From Alloalcanivorax venustensis ISO4 (GTDB taxonomy: Bacteria > Pseudomonadota > Gammaproteobacteria > Pseudomonadales > Alcanivoracaceae), in NCBI RefSeq assembly GCF_015356855.1, contig NZ_ARXR01000010.1, positions 40,757 through 104,756 on the forward strand: a stretch of DNA of 64,000 bases. Reading direction: 5' to 3'. The translations under genes and the position numbers were made by a program. A model generated the notes under the pieces. The model was not told the DNA's origin, made no database searches, and was given only the letters and a program-made list of their open reading frames with translations. The number at the start of each line of letters is the position of its first letter. Within the stretch, counting starts at the first letter, position 1. Below are positions 8,302 through 17,277 of this stretch, in pieces.

Positions 8302-9681
8302 TCAATCATCATCACGTGATCGCGCGAAGTAGGCGCGCGCCGCCTGGTTGACCCGGGGCGCCAGGCGCAGGGAGGCGACCATGGTGGGCAGCGCCATCAG
8401 CGCGTACATGCTGTCGATCACCTTGATCACGACGCTCAGTGACCCCACCGCGCCGAGCACCACCAACACCAGGTAAAACCACACATAGTGGTGCTGATGA
8501 CGGGCGCCGATAAGAAAGCCCAGGCATTTGCTGCCGTAGTACCAGAACGTGAACACGGTGCTCAGGCTCAGCACCCCGACCAGCACCGCCAGGATCACGC
8601 CGCTGTAATCCAGGAACAGGATATTGAAAGCGTTCACGGTGAGGGAGACGCCGTTCGTGTCGCCGTCGCTCCACGCCCCGCTGATCAGAATCACCAGGGC
8701 CGTGCAGGTGCACACGATCAGGGTGTCGATAATCGGGCCCAGCATCGCCACCATGCCCTCGCGCACCGGTTCGCGGGTGCGGGCGGCGCCGTGGGCCATG
8801 GCCTCGGTGCCGATGCCGGCCTCGTTGGAAAACGCCGCCCGCCGGATGCCGGTGATGATCACCGCGCCCAGCACGCCGCCGGCGGCGGCCTCGCCGGTGA
8901 AGGCGTCGCGCACGATCAGGGTGAGCGCCGGCCACACCTGGTCCGCGTGCAGCACCAGCACCACCGCGGTGAGCAGCATGTAACCGGCCACCATGGCCGG
9001 CACCAGAATACCGGTGACCCGGCCGATGCGCGGCAGCTTGCCCGCCACCACCGCGAGCACCACGGCGGCCAGCAGCAGCCCGAACAGCAGGTCGAACAGG
9101 AAGTGGTCGTCGGCGCCGGTCCAGCCGGCGGGCACGGCGATCGCCTCGCGGATGATTTCGGTGAGCTGGTTGACCTGAAAAATAGGCATGGTGCCGAGCA
9201 GGCCGGCGAGGGCGAAAAAGTACGCCAGCGGCCGCCAGCGCGGGCCGAGCGCCTCGCGGATAATGTACATGGGGCCGCCCTGGAGCTGGCCCTCGCTGTC
9301 CCGGCCCCGGTACATCACCGCCAGGGTGCAGGTGTAGAACTTGGTGGCGATGCCGAGAATCGCGCTCACCCACATCCAGAAGATCGCCCCGGGGCCGCCC
9401 ACCGAGATGGCCACCGCCACGCCGGCCACATTGCCCATGCCCAGGGTGCCGGACAGGGCGGTGCTGAGCGCCTGGAAATGCGACAGCGTGCCCTCGTCCT
9501 TGCTGTCCGCCGGGCGGAACAACAGCCGCACGCCGTCGGGCAGATGCCGGTACGGCAGCAGCCGGGAGTAGAGCAGGAAGAACAGGCCCCCGCCGACCAG
9601 CAGGGTGACCAGTGGCGGGCCCCACAGAAACCCCACCAGGGACCCCAGGGCGGCGTCCAGTCGTTCGAAGAAGTTATTCAT
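8302..9681 (-). CDS. Alanine/glycine:cation symporter family protein (AGCS)
   Basis: A 459-residue integral membrane protein with about eleven hydrophobic segments and the AGCS family hallmark near 70-125 (TALSGTLGMGNVAGVAVAI, GGPGAIFWMWVSAILG). The motif AAFSNEAGIGTEAMAHGAA lies near 283-301. Family members import L- or D-alanine or glycine with Na+ or H+. The sequence alone does not settle the substrate. It stands alone, leftward, between the response regulator and a GlxA-type regulator; no terminator was obvious on either side. Confidence 0.92.
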   Translation of the reverse strand: MNNFFERLDAALGSLVGFLWGPPLVTLLVGGGLFFLLYSRLLPYRHLPDGVRLLFRPADSKDEGTLSHFQALSTALSGTLGMGNVAGVAVAISVGGPGAIFWMWVSAILGIATKFYTCTLAVMYRGRDSEGQLQGGPMYIIREALGPRWRPLAYFFALAGLLGTMPIFQVNQLTEIIREAIAVPAGWTGADDHFLFDLLFGLLLAAVVLAVVAGKLPRIGRVTGILVPAMVAGYMLLTAVVLVLHADQVWPALTLIVRDAFTGEAAAGGVLGAVIITGIRRAAFSNEAGIGTEAMAHGAARTREPVREGMVAMLGPIIDTLIVCTCTALVILISGAWSDGDTNGVSLTVNAFNILFLDYSGVILAVLVGVLSLSTVFTFWYYGSKCLGFLIGARHQHHYVWFYLVLVVLGAVGSLSVVIKVIDSMYALMALPTMVASLRLAPRVNQAARAYFARSRDDD

Positions 9682-9728
9682 GGAGAATCAGACTAGCAGG
9701 GTCGCGGCGCTACGTCAGTCGCGGTGGA

Positions 9729-10721
9729 TTAGTCACGGAGCGCGCCGACGCGGGCGAAACGCTGGCGGTAATGGCTCGGCGACAGGCCGGTATGGCGCTT
9801 GAACAGCCGCGAAAAGCTGCTCACGTCCTGGTAGCCCACCTGCTCCGCCAGATGGCTGAGGTTGGTGGCGCCGCGCTCCAGCATCTTGCGCGACGCCTCG
9901 ATCCGCACGCGCTGCAGGTACTGCAGGGGCGGCTCGGCCAGGGCGCTGGTGAAGCGGCGCTGCAACTGGCGCGGGCTCAGGTGCACGCGCTCGGCCAGCT
10001 CCGCCAGGGTGGCCGGCTGGGCGTAGTGCTCGTGCAGCCAGGCCTGCACCTTCTGCACCTGCTCATCGCGGTGGTAGGTCTTGGCCGGCAGGCCGGCGTA
10101 CACGCTCTGCGGGTCGTTGCGCACGTCGATCACGAACGCCTTGGCCAGCTCCCGGGCCATGTCGGCGCCGCAGAAGCGCTCCACCAGCAGAATGGTCAGG
10201 TCGCGCCAGGCGGTGCCGCCGCCGGCGCAGAAAATATTACCGTCGCGGGTGATCAGCTCGCGCTCGTCCAGGTTTACTCGCGGGTAGCGCTCCCGGAACA
10301 GCTGGCTGTAGCCCCAATGGGTGGTGGCGCGGCGGCCGTCCAGCAGACCGGCCTCGGCGAGCAGGAACGACCCGGTGCAGTTGCTGGCCAGATCGGCGCC
10401 GCCGGCGTGCAGAAAACGCAGCCACTCCAGGGTGTCGCGTTCGGCATGCAGCACCTGTGTGATCTCGTTGCCGATGGTGGGCACCACCACCAGGTCGCAC
10501 TGGTCGACCCGCTCCAGGGCGGTGTCCACGGCGATGCGCATGCCCGCGGTGCAGCGCACCGGCTCGCCGCCACGGGACACCATCTGCACCTTGAACTGGC
10601 GGTTGAGCGGCTGCCCGTGGATGCGGTTCCAGGTCACGCCGGTGAGGTTGAGCAGGTCCATCACCCCGGTCAGGGCGGACGCGAAAACGCCGTCGTAGGC
10701 GAGCACGCTGACATGGTACAT
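9729..10721 (-). CDS. GlxA-family AraC-type transcriptional regulator
   Basis: A 330-residue regulator. The N-terminal DJ-1/PfpI-like domain (about 1-190) begins YHVSVLAYDGVFASALTGVMDLL and carries CTGSFLLAEAGLLDGRRATTHW near 135-155, the pseudo-catalytic region of this family. The C-terminal AraC double helix-turn-helix occupies about 225-325 (TLAELAERVHLSPRQLQRRF; NLSHLAEQVGYQDVSSFSRLFKRHTG). Such proteins often control amino-acid or quaternary-amine catabolism, including glycine betaine and carnitine. The adjacent symporter gene on the same strand is a plausible target, but that is inference. Confidence 0.92.
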   Translation of the reverse strand: MYHVSVLAYDGVFASALTGVMDLLNLTGVTWNRIHGQPLNRQFKVQMVSRGGEPVRCTAGMRIAVDTALERVDQCDLVVVPTIGNEITQVLHAERDTLEWLRFLHAGGADLASNCTGSFLLAEAGLLDGRRATTHWGYSQLFRERYPRVNLDERELITRDGNIFCAGGGTAWRDLTILLVERFCGADMARELAKAFVIDVRNDPQSVYAGLPAKTYHRDEQVQKVQAWLHEHYAQPATLAELAERVHLSPRQLQRRFTSALAEPPLQYLQRVRIEASRKMLERGATNLSHLAEQVGYQDVSSFSRLFKRHTGLSPSHYRQRFARVGALRD

Positions 10722-10851
10722 CGTAGGTAGGGCCCCGCTTTGTCGTAAATCACCATGAATAAGTCATGGGCGACAATACCAGTCCGGGGCGGTCGCTGCC
10801 ATCATAAGCGCCATCCTGACACAGAGCCGCGCTGGTTCTTACAGAGTCGCA

Positions 10852-10935
10852 TATCGTCATCAGGCTCGGGAGCCTGCTTCGGCAGGCACGCTATGACGGT
10901 AATTTCGAGCCCCGCTCCCCGCGGGGCTTTTTTTT
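10852..10935 (+). ncRNA. Candidate structured RNA with rightward intrinsic terminator
   Basis: The 221-base gap between the glxA-type and cti genes, both leftward, contains a compact fold followed by a terminator that would stop rightward transcription. A 9-base outer stem pairs 852-860 with 893-901 (offset 10000). Inside are two mutually exclusive hairpins: CAGGCT/AGCCTG (10861-10876) and GCCTGC/GCAGGC with a UUCG loop (10872-10887). The terminator stem and eight T residues follow. No rightward gene precedes it. The 5' end is not defined; a transcript could start anywhere after about 10740. No known RNA family was recognised. Confidence 0.4.
10909..10935 (+). terminator. Intrinsic terminator, rightward
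   Basis: GCCCCGC and GCGGGGC form a 7-base GC stem with a TCCCC loop, followed by eight T residues. The T-run is on the right, so it works for + strand transcripts, opposite to both flanking genes. It ends seven bases before the cti stop codon and could also block antisense reading into cti. Confidence 0.75.
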
Positions 10936-10942
10936 GCCCGCT

Positions 10943-13291
10943 CTACAGGTTCAGGTAGCGGTTCAGGTCGAGAATGCCGGCCTGGGTGGGCTCATGGGCT
11001 TCCATGTAGCGCAGTGGCGCGTGGAAGTGGGTCCAGAAGTCGGTCTGCGTGCGCCGCACCCCGAACCGTTCCACCAGGGCGGTGAAATCCTTCTCGCTCT
11101 CCACCGCCTGCATGGCCCCGGCGAACGCGCTCAGATCATCGTGTGCGACCCGGAAGATGAAGTTGGGGTAGCTCAGCAGCACACCGGGGTAGACGGTCAG
11201 GGTGTCCTTCTCCGGCTGGTAGCGCAGCGACTCGCCGAACATGAACGCCACGTTGGAGTGGGCGCGGTTGCGCAGCAGCGAGTACACCGCCTGTTCCCCG
11301 TCGCCGTCCACCAGCAGCAGGCTGGCCTCCGGCATATGGTCGACCACCGGCAGGCGCGCCGCCGGCTGCGAGGCGATGGCGCTGAGCGCCTGCTCCACGT
11401 CCCGTTCCAGGGCGGTGGCGTCGGCGCGGCTGCAATTGTCGCCGCCGCACCGGTTGATCGGATCCGGGCGGACGTTGAGGGCGCCGAACTGGCTGAGCAG
11501 GCCGGCGTTGAATTCGTTCATGGGGGTGGCGCTGTGGTAGTCGATCGCCGTGGGCACCTCGGTGTCCACGTCCTCGTAGCTCACCAGCAGCTTTAGCTGG
11601 CCGGTTTTCTGGTACCAGTTCTTGAGCACCTGCTTGCGGGTGTCGGCGGGCAGGAAACGCAGGGTGTTCTGCTCCGCGCCGTTGCGGATCAGGTCGAAGT
11701 AGAGCCGCGTCTGGGCCTTGTGCGACACCGAACCGAACACATCGAAGTTGGCCACCAGGCTGTAGTAGGTGCGCTCGAACAGGGGATAGTCCATCACCCA
11801 GCTGGTCAGCGGGTAGTCGCCGATCAGCCCTTTGCGCACCGAGGAGTTGTCGTGGTGGCGGAAGATGGTGAGCAGCGCGTTGGGGTTGCTGCCCTCGCCG
11901 TCCCAGATGTCGTTCCAGCCCGGGCCCTGCGGTTGTTCGGCGCGGTAGGCCTCGGCCCGTTCCCGCAGGTAGTCGTTGCGGCGCTTGGTGTATTTGATCC
12001 ACTCCGGGCCCAGCTTGAGCAGGCTGTCTTCCTGGCCGGGCAGGGCGATCAGGCCGGAGACCCGGGCGCGATAATCGGGGTCGGTGATGTAGAGGTCGTG
12101 GTCCGGGTCCTGGAACACCGCCCAGAAGCGATCACGGATCACGTCGGTGGCGATCTGTCCGCGGCACACCGGCCCACGGATAAAGGTGCGCACGAAATAC
12201 TCGGCGTCGTCGAGCATGATCTGGTAGCGCGCCCGGGCGGGCAGGGCGGCGAAGGTGGTAAAGGGGTTGGCCTTTTCCTCTTCGCTGTAGCCGGGCAGGG
12301 TGTCGATCTCCCAGGGCGTGTCGAACAGCAGGCTTTCCATGCGCCGGCGTTTGGCGTCGCTGAGCGCGAAGGTGATATGGGTCTTGTGGACGAGGGTGCC
12401 GGTGACCGGGCGCAGGCGGTACCAGAAGCGCTCGCCCGGGTCGTCGTTGGGGCGCCGGGTGGCCACCGGCCGCACCGGTTCGCCGGGCGGTGTCAGGGAG
12501 CGTTCCAGGGTGAAGAAATGGTCCGGTTTGCGGTCCTCGCCCTGGTCGAAATAGAGGTGCGCCAGGAACAGGTGCTCATAGAGCCAGCGGGCGGCCAGTT
12601 GCTGGCGCTTGCCGTCCCGGTTGAACCAGGTTTCCCAGCCGCGCACCTGCTCGCGCTCCCGTTCGGACAGGGTGACCCGGTCGTCGCCGGGAGGGGCGCC
12701 CTGGGCCAGCCAGGTGCGCACGGTGTTGAATTCGTCGTCACTGAGGGCCGGCGTGCCCAGCGGCATGCCGCCCAGAGGGTGCTCCTCGGCGTAGTCGTCC
12801 ATTTCGTCCGGCGCCGGGCACTGGTTGTCCCGCTTGAGGCCCAGGGCGATCTCTTCCGGCAGGCGCTCACCGGGCTCGAAACGGTGGGCCCGGCCCAGTT
12901 CCAGCATCCGGTAGAGCAGCGATTCCTCCAGCCCGCGTTTGCTGTCGATCACCGAAAAGAAGCCGCGCTCGCGCCACTCGGCGGTGGTTTGCGCGTCGAC
13001 GAAAAGACGGGTGGGGTCGGCCGCCTCGGTACGCTGGGCGTACACCGACATGGACGAGGCGCCGCGGTCGAGGCCGGCGGCGGTTTCCAGTTTCAGCTGG
13101 CAGGGCGCGTCGTAGCAGCCGTGGCAGGCGATGCACTTCTGCTCGATGACCGGCCGGATTTGCTGGTTGAAACTCACCGGCGCGACGGGGGCCGGGGTAT
13201 CGGACGCCGCCGGCGCTTCATCGCAGGCCGCAAGCAGGGGAAGAATCAGCAGTAAGGCCCCGAGCAAGGGCAGACGGGTGGTTTCGACCAT
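10943..13291 (-). CDS. cti: Cis/trans fatty acid isomerase (Cti), probable lipoprotein
   Basis: A 782-residue protein of the size usual for Cti. The cytochrome-c-like heme motif CIACH is near residues 53-57 in the context QKCIACHGCYDAPCQLKL, typical of this family. Cti converts cis-unsaturated acyl chains of membrane phospholipids to trans in the periplasm, without ATP, as a rapid defence against solvents and heat. The N-terminus looks like a lipoprotein signal: a hydrophobic run ends in LLAAC followed by Asp-Glu. In E. coli, Asp at +2 keeps lipoproteins in the inner membrane. Other Cti enzymes are described with cleaved signal peptides, so a lipid anchor would be notable. The gene stands alone; a structured element follows its stop. 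Confidence 0.93.
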   Translation of the reverse strand: MVETTRLPLLGALLLILPLLAACDEAPAASDTPAPVAPVSFNQQIRPVIEQKCIACHGCYDAPCQLKLETAAGLDRGASSMSVYAQRTEAADPTRLFVDAQTTAEWRERGFFSVIDSKRGLEESLLYRMLELGRAHRFEPGERLPEEIALGLKRDNQCPAPDEMDDYAEEHPLGGMPLGTPALSDDEFNTVRTWLAQGAPPGDDRVTLSEREREQVRGWETWFNRDGKRQQLAARWLYEHLFLAHLYFDQGEDRKPDHFFTLERSLTPPGEPVRPVATRRPNDDPGERFWYRLRPVTGTLVHKTHITFALSDAKRRRMESLLFDTPWEIDTLPGYSEEEKANPFTTFAALPARARYQIMLDDAEYFVRTFIRGPVCRGQIATDVIRDRFWAVFQDPDHDLYITDPDYRARVSGLIALPGQEDSLLKLGPEWIKYTKRRNDYLRERAEAYRAEQPQGPGWNDIWDGEGSNPNALLTIFRHHDNSSVRKGLIGDYPLTSWVMDYPLFERTYYSLVANFDVFGSVSHKAQTRLYFDLIRNGAEQNTLRFLPADTRKQVLKNWYQKTGQLKLLVSYEDVDTEVPTAIDYHSATPMNEFNAGLLSQFGALNVRPDPINRCGGDNCSRADATALERDVEQALSAIASQPAARLPVVDHMPEASLLLVDGDGEQAVYSLLRNRAHSNVAFMFGESLRYQPEKDTLTVYPGVLLSYPNFIFRVAHDDLSAFAGAMQAVESEKDFTALVERFGVRRTQTDFWTHFHAPLRYMEAHEPTQAGILDLNRYLNL

Positions 13292-13334
13292 GGGTCCCTC
13301 CGGTTCAAATCGCCCGCGCAGTTTAGCGGACTGC

Positions 13335-13790
13335 TCAGAACATGGACATCATGGCGGCCGCCCAGGCGATCACCAGGGCCAGCACGGCGGCGGCGGTAAG
13401 CAGGTGGCGCAGGTGCCGGTACCAGTCGGGCAGCACCTCGAAAAACACCATCTGCTCGGAGCCCCATACGAACACCAGGCCGGCGATCAGCATCGGCAGG
13501 CCGAATTCCACCGGCAGCATCACCGCCAGCCAGCCGATCATGGCGGGCATGATGCCGAACAGCAGCGTGCCGATATGGTTGCGCTGGTCCAGGTCGGCGA
13601 GCGCCCGGCCCCAGTGCACCGCGCCCAGGAAGGCCAGAATCACGGCGGCGTAGCCGGTCACCGAGTCCAGCGCCCAGGTCCGCAGGCCGTCATGCCAGGT
13701 CAGCAGCGCCAGCGCGTAAAAAGGGAGAAGGCCGCCGATGCCAAGACCGCGGGCCATCATTTTATTTCGTCTCAGGAAACGGTCGGACAC
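13335..13790 (-). CDS. DUF3429 family membrane protein
   Basis: A 151-residue protein with four to five hydrophobic helices. It matches DUF3429 in outline: an N-terminal GGLLPFYALALL helix, the conserved FLGAVHWGRAL block at about 54-64, an FGIMPAMIGWLAVML helix, and the WGSEQMVFFEVLPDWYRHLRHLLT block near 110-132. The family has no assigned function. It lies upstream of cti on the same strand, 43 bases from its start, so the two could be co-transcribed. Confidence 0.8.
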   Translation of the reverse strand: MSDRFLRRNKMMARGLGIGGLLPFYALALLTWHDGLRTWALDSVTGYAAVILAFLGAVHWGRALADLDQRNHIGTLLFGIMPAMIGWLAVMLPVEFGLPMLIAGLVFVWGSEQMVFFEVLPDWYRHLRHLLTAAAVLALVIAWAAAMMSMF

Positions 13791-13885
13791 CGGTATGTTC
13801 CCCCTTGGTGATCCACGGCGTCGAGGTTAAAGCCGTCGGGGTGAAGGGGCTGCCAATCTTTTCAGGGCCGGGTTCAGGCTACGCC

Positions 13886-14368
13886 TCAAGGATCATCGGT
13901 GAAAGCGGGCATGGGAAACGGGGTTAACGTTTTCGGCAGATAAAGCGGATGGGCGGGCTCGCCGGAGCCGTTCAGGCGCAGGCAGTGCAGCGCGGGCAGC
14001 TGGCGGCGCACGTACTCGGCGCGGTCGCCGGTGCGGCCATGGTTGCCCCAGCCGGCCACCACCAGGGCGGCGTCGCGGCTGAGGCGGCGCAGCCAGGCAT
14101 CGTTGCGCGGCCCCACCGGGTCGTCGGCGGCGAACAGATCGCGTGGGTAGGTGGCGCGGAACGCGAACAGGTTGGCCACGCACAGGCCGGAATAGCCCCA
14201 GTCACGGGCAAAGCCGATGCAGCGGCGGATGGTGGGGTCATCGCGGCGGTGGTCGGCGGTGGAGGGGTTCAGGCCCACCAGCAGGACGTAGTCGTCGCCG
14301 GGCGCCCAGCGCCGCCACAGCGCGTAGCGGTAGCGACGGCAGCGTGAGAAATTGGCACTTCTTTCCAT
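13886..14368 (-). CDS. DUF1643 family protein
   Basis: The start at 14368 (MERSANFSRC) is preferred because AAGGCGG lies a few bases upstream; ATG at 14389 is an alternative. The protein carries the DUF1643 pattern: CRRYRYALWRRW (about 9-20), LLVGLNPSTADHRRDDPTIRRCIGFARDWGY (about 28-58) and NLFAFRATYP. The GNHG segment follows near 115. DUF1643 is a small cytoplasmic family of unknown function, sometimes seen in accessory regions. Here it is flanked by ordinary chromosomal genes and is divergent from the nitroreductase. Confidence 0.83.
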   Translation of the reverse strand: MERSANFSRCRRYRYALWRRWAPGDDYVLLVGLNPSTADHRRDDPTIRRCIGFARDWGYSGLCVANLFAFRATYPRDLFAADDPVGPRNDAWLRRLSRDAALVVAGWGNHGRTGDRAEYVRRQLPALHCLRLNGSGEPAHPLYLPKTLTPFPMPAFTDDP

Positions 14369-14460
14369 ATCCGCCTTCCAGGTGGTCATGGCGGGGCAGT
14401 TTAATGATTTGCCAGACTGGCGCCACCTCTCCACCTACCACCGCTCAGGAAGCCGTGCCC

Positions 14461-15186
14461 ATGGAATTCATTGATGTGCTCAACGCCCGCCACAGCGCCC
14501 GGGCGTTCACCCGCGAGCCGATCCCCGAAGACCGCCTGCAGCGCGTGCTGGAGCGCGCCGCCGCCGCACCGAGCTGGTCCAACACCCAGCCCTATCAGAT
14601 CGCCCTGGCCCAGGGCGCCGATCTGGCCGCCCTCGGCGACGAACTGAGCGAGCGCTTTGAGCGGCTGGCGCCGCTGCAGCGGGCGCCGGCCTGGAAGAAG
14701 GCGCTGGCCGCCGTGCGCCGGTCGCCGGCGCTGCCGGATGGCGATTTCCGGCCGGTGATCAAATACCCGGACGACCTGCAGCCGCGCCGCGTGGCCACCG
14801 GCAAGGGCCTGTACCGGCATCTCGGCATCGGCCGTGACGACAAACAGGCCCGGCACCAACAGATGGCCGCCAATTTCCGCTTTTTCGGCGCGCCCACCGC
14901 GCTGTTCCTGTTCGTGCACAAGGGGCTGGGGGTGTACAGCGTGCTCGACGCCGGCATTTTTCTGCAAACGCTGATGCTGGCCGCCACCGACGAAGGGCTC
15001 GCCAGTTGTGCCCAGGGCGCCCTGGGCCTGTGGCGTTCCCCGTTGGAGAAGCGATTCCGGATTCCCCGTCACTACCAGTTGCTGTGCGGTGTGTCTTTGG
15101 GCTTCGCCGCCGACCAGCCGGTGAACCGCTTCCGACCGGAAAAACTGCCGGTGTCCGAGCTTATGATCCCGCGCCGCGAACGCTGA
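14461..15186 (+). CDS. Nitroreductase family protein
   Basis: A 241-residue FMN-dependent oxidoreductase. The N-terminal block DVLNARHSARAFTREPIPEDRLQRVLERAAAAPSWSNTQPY (about 5-45) contains the phosphate-binding RxSxR-type segment and the conserved PSxxNxQP turn. The central LDAGIFLQTLMLAATDEGLASCAQGALGLW block (about 163-192) matches the dimer-interface and flavin pocket of nitroreductases. The C-terminus ends with the FRPEKLPVSELM segment. It probably reduces nitroaromatics or quinones using NAD(P)H; the physiological substrate is unknown. A compact promoter region is shared with the divergent DUF1643 gene. Confidence 0.9.
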   Translation: MEFIDVLNARHSARAFTREPIPEDRLQRVLERAAAAPSWSNTQPYQIALAQGADLAALGDELSERFERLAPLQRAPAWKKALAAVRRSPALPDGDFRPVIKYPDDLQPRRVATGKGLYRHLGIGRDDKQARHQQMAANFRFFGAPTALFLFVHKGLGVYSVLDAGIFLQTLMLAATDEGLASCAQGALGLWRSPLEKRFRIPRHYQLLCGVSLGFAADQPVNRFRPEKLPVSELMIPRRER

Positions 15187-15297
15187 GGGACGCGAAACGG
15201 TTTTCCAAACTTTTTACTTATTTCACCCACGGCGCGCCTTGAAAACAGGCACTCTGGAGATCAGGCATGGATTACACGGATGAGAAAGGAGAGATTG

Positions 15298-15507
15298 ATG
15301 AGCGAGCACGTTTATAAAAAACTCGAGCTGGTAGGTTCTTCCAAGGACAGCATTGAGGACGCGGTACGCAACGCCATCGCCGCGGCGGGCAAGAGCGTGA
15401 ACAATGTGGAGTGGTTTGAAGTGCAGGAGACCCGTGGCCATGTGGAAAACGGCCAGGTCGCCCACTTCCAGGTGGTCGTGAAAGTGGGCTTCCGGGTGGA
15501 TACTTAA
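15298..15507 (+). CDS. Dodecin flavin-binding protein
   Basis: A 69-residue protein, the normal dodecin size, starting at ATG 15298 after a good Shine-Dalgarno (AAAGGAGA). The sequence HVYKKLELVGSSKDSIEDAVRNAI gives the first strand and helix. NVEWFEVQETRGHV contains the conserved Trp that stacks flavins and the following E-x-x-G-H motif. The final strands read AHFQVVVKVGFRVD. Dodecins form hollow dodecamers that store riboflavin-type flavins or coenzyme A. It follows the nitroreductase on the same strand but 111 bases separate them, so it probably has its own promoter. Confidence 0.94.
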   Translation: MSEHVYKKLELVGSSKDSIEDAVRNAIAAAGKSVNNVEWFEVQETRGHVENGQVAHFQVVVKVGFRVDT

Positions 15508-15508
15508 T

Positions 15509-17149
15509 TCAGACCGCTTCGAGCCCGAGCGCCCGCTGACAAACGCGGGCGGTACGCAGCTGGTGCAGCTGGCGGGTGCTGAGACCCTCCGGCAGCTGTA
15601 CCGTGCTGTGGTCACTGTGAATACGGATGGCGCCGATTTGCGCGCTGGATAACCCGCCTTCATTGGCGATCGCGCCCACCAGATTGCCCGGGCGCACGCC
15701 GTGGGTCTCGCCCACTTCCACCCGATAAATCTTCATCGGACCGGTATCGCGAGCGGCCTTGGGCCCCTTGCTGCGATCGGCTTTGCGCGGCGCCTTGCCG
15801 CCGTCCTGGAACGGCTTGCCTTCCGGCGCCGCCTTCAGGAACAGAGGTTCCTTCTGGAACAGCAGGCTGGCCAGCACCGCCGCCAGGTCCGCTTCGCTCA
15901 TCGACAGGTCCGCGGTCAGTTCCGCCACCAGGGCACGGTTGGCATCGATTTCCGGATGCTCCAGACCCTTGGCGAGACGCTCGCGGAAGCTGCTCAGGCG
16001 CTGCTTGTTGAGGTCGTCCACGGACGGCAGGGACATGGCGTCCAGGCGCTGGCCGGTGGCGCGCTCGATACCGCGCAGCATGCCCTGCTCGCGGCGGGCC
16101 ACGAACAGAATCGCTTCGCCGGGGCGGCCGGCACGGCCGGTGCGGCCGATACGGTGCACATAGGCTTCGGTATCGGTGGGCATGTCGTAGTTGAACACGT
16201 GGGTAATACGCGGCACGTCCAGGCCCCGGGCGACCACGTCGGTGGCCACCAGCAGGTCGATGCGCTTATCGCGCAGCCGGGCCACGGTGGTCTCCCGTTG
16301 TGCCTGGGGAATATCACCGTTCAGCGCTTCCACGCGGAAACCGCGCGCCTGCAGCTGGTCGGCCAGGCTCAGGGTGGCGTGCTTGGTGCGGGTAAAGACG
16401 ATCACACCGTCGTGCTCTTCCGCTTCCAGAATACGGCACAGGGCGTCCAGCTTGTTGATGCCGGCCACCGGCCAGTAACGCTGGCGGATGTTGGCGCCGG
16501 TGCTGGAGGACGAGCCTTCCACGCGGATCCATTCCGGGTTCTTCAGGTGCTTCTTGGCGATGGTTTTGATCGCCGCCGGCATGGTGGCGGAGAACAGCGC
16601 CAGCTGGCAGGCGTCCGGGGTGCGTTCCAGCACCCAGCGCACGTCGTCGATGAACCCCATGCGCAGCATTTCGTCGGCTTCGTCGAGCACCAGACAGCGC
16701 AGTTCGTCCATGCGCAGGCTGCCGCGCTCCATGTGGTCCATCACCCGGCCGGGGGTGCCGACAATCACCTGGGCGCCGTTTTTCAGCGCTTTCAGTTGAT
16801 CGCGGTAACCGCCGCCGCCGTAAATCGGCACCACGTTCAGGCCTTTCAGGCCGGTGGCGAAGGTTTCCAGGGCGGCGGCCACCTGAATGGCGAGCTCGCG
16901 GGTGGGGGCCAGCACCAGCATTTGCGGTGCTTTCAGTGCCGGGTCCAGGCGTGCCAGCAGGGGCAGGCCGAAGGCGGCGGTTTTACCGGTGCCGGTTTGT
17001 GCCTGACCGAGCAGGTCACGGCCTTCCAGCAGCGCGGGAATGCTTTGTTCCTGAATCGGTGACGGAGTGGTGAAACCGAGTTGGGCGATGGCGCCGAGCA
17101 ACGACTCGGGCAGGCCCAGGGTGGAAAACCCTGAGGGACTTTGCGACAT
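15509..17149 (-). CDS. deaD: DEAD-box RNA helicase with DbpA-type RNA-binding domain (DeaD/CsdA-like)
   Basis: A 546-residue helicase. The Q motif is at about 6-32 (FSTLGLPESLL; PSPIQEQSIPALL). Motif I AQTGTGKT is near 54, Ia PTRELA near 84, DEAD within LVLDEADEML near 157, SAT near 187, and the C-terminal HRIGRTGR motif near 332. A basic linker leads to a DbpA-like RNA-binding domain (about 470-546: MKIYRVEVGETHGVRPGNLVGAIAN). The role is ATP-dependent RNA unwinding in ribosome assembly and mRNA turnover, especially in the cold. It is shorter than E. coli DeaD (629 aa). A leader region of about 130 bases lies upstream before a repeat element. Confidence 0.92.
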   Translation of the reverse strand: MSQSPSGFSTLGLPESLLGAIAQLGFTTPSPIQEQSIPALLEGRDLLGQAQTGTGKTAAFGLPLLARLDPALKAPQMLVLAPTRELAIQVAAALETFATGLKGLNVVPIYGGGGYRDQLKALKNGAQVIVGTPGRVMDHMERGSLRMDELRCLVLDEADEMLRMGFIDDVRWVLERTPDACQLALFSATMPAAIKTIAKKHLKNPEWIRVEGSSSSTGANIRQRYWPVAGINKLDALCRILEAEEHDGVIVFTRTKHATLSLADQLQARGFRVEALNGDIPQAQRETTVARLRDKRIDLLVATDVVARGLDVPRITHVFNYDMPTDTEAYVHRIGRTGRAGRPGEAILFVARREQGMLRGIERATGQRLDAMSLPSVDDLNKQRLSSFRERLAKGLEHPEIDANRALVAELTADLSMSEADLAAVLASLLFQKEPLFLKAAPEGKPFQDGGKAPRKADRSKGPKAARDTGPMKIYRVEVGETHGVRPGNLVGAIANEGGLSSAQIGAIRIHSDHSTVQLPEGLSTRQLHQLRTARVCQRALGLEAV

Positions 17150-17277
17150 GTACAGACCTATTAGTGAGCGGGCTTGTGGCCCTGAAGCTGCTAACTATTA
17201 GGAGCTGTGCCGGGCGCTGCCCTGTATGAAGGGGTGCGGACTATACGGGATGCGTGGCGTTTTTGCACGCTTTTTAT

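Noticed and set aside
13886..14434. A longer N-terminus for the DUF1643 gene
   Set aside because: The extension to 14434 has no ribosome binding site and no family match; the start at 14368 has AAGGCGG.
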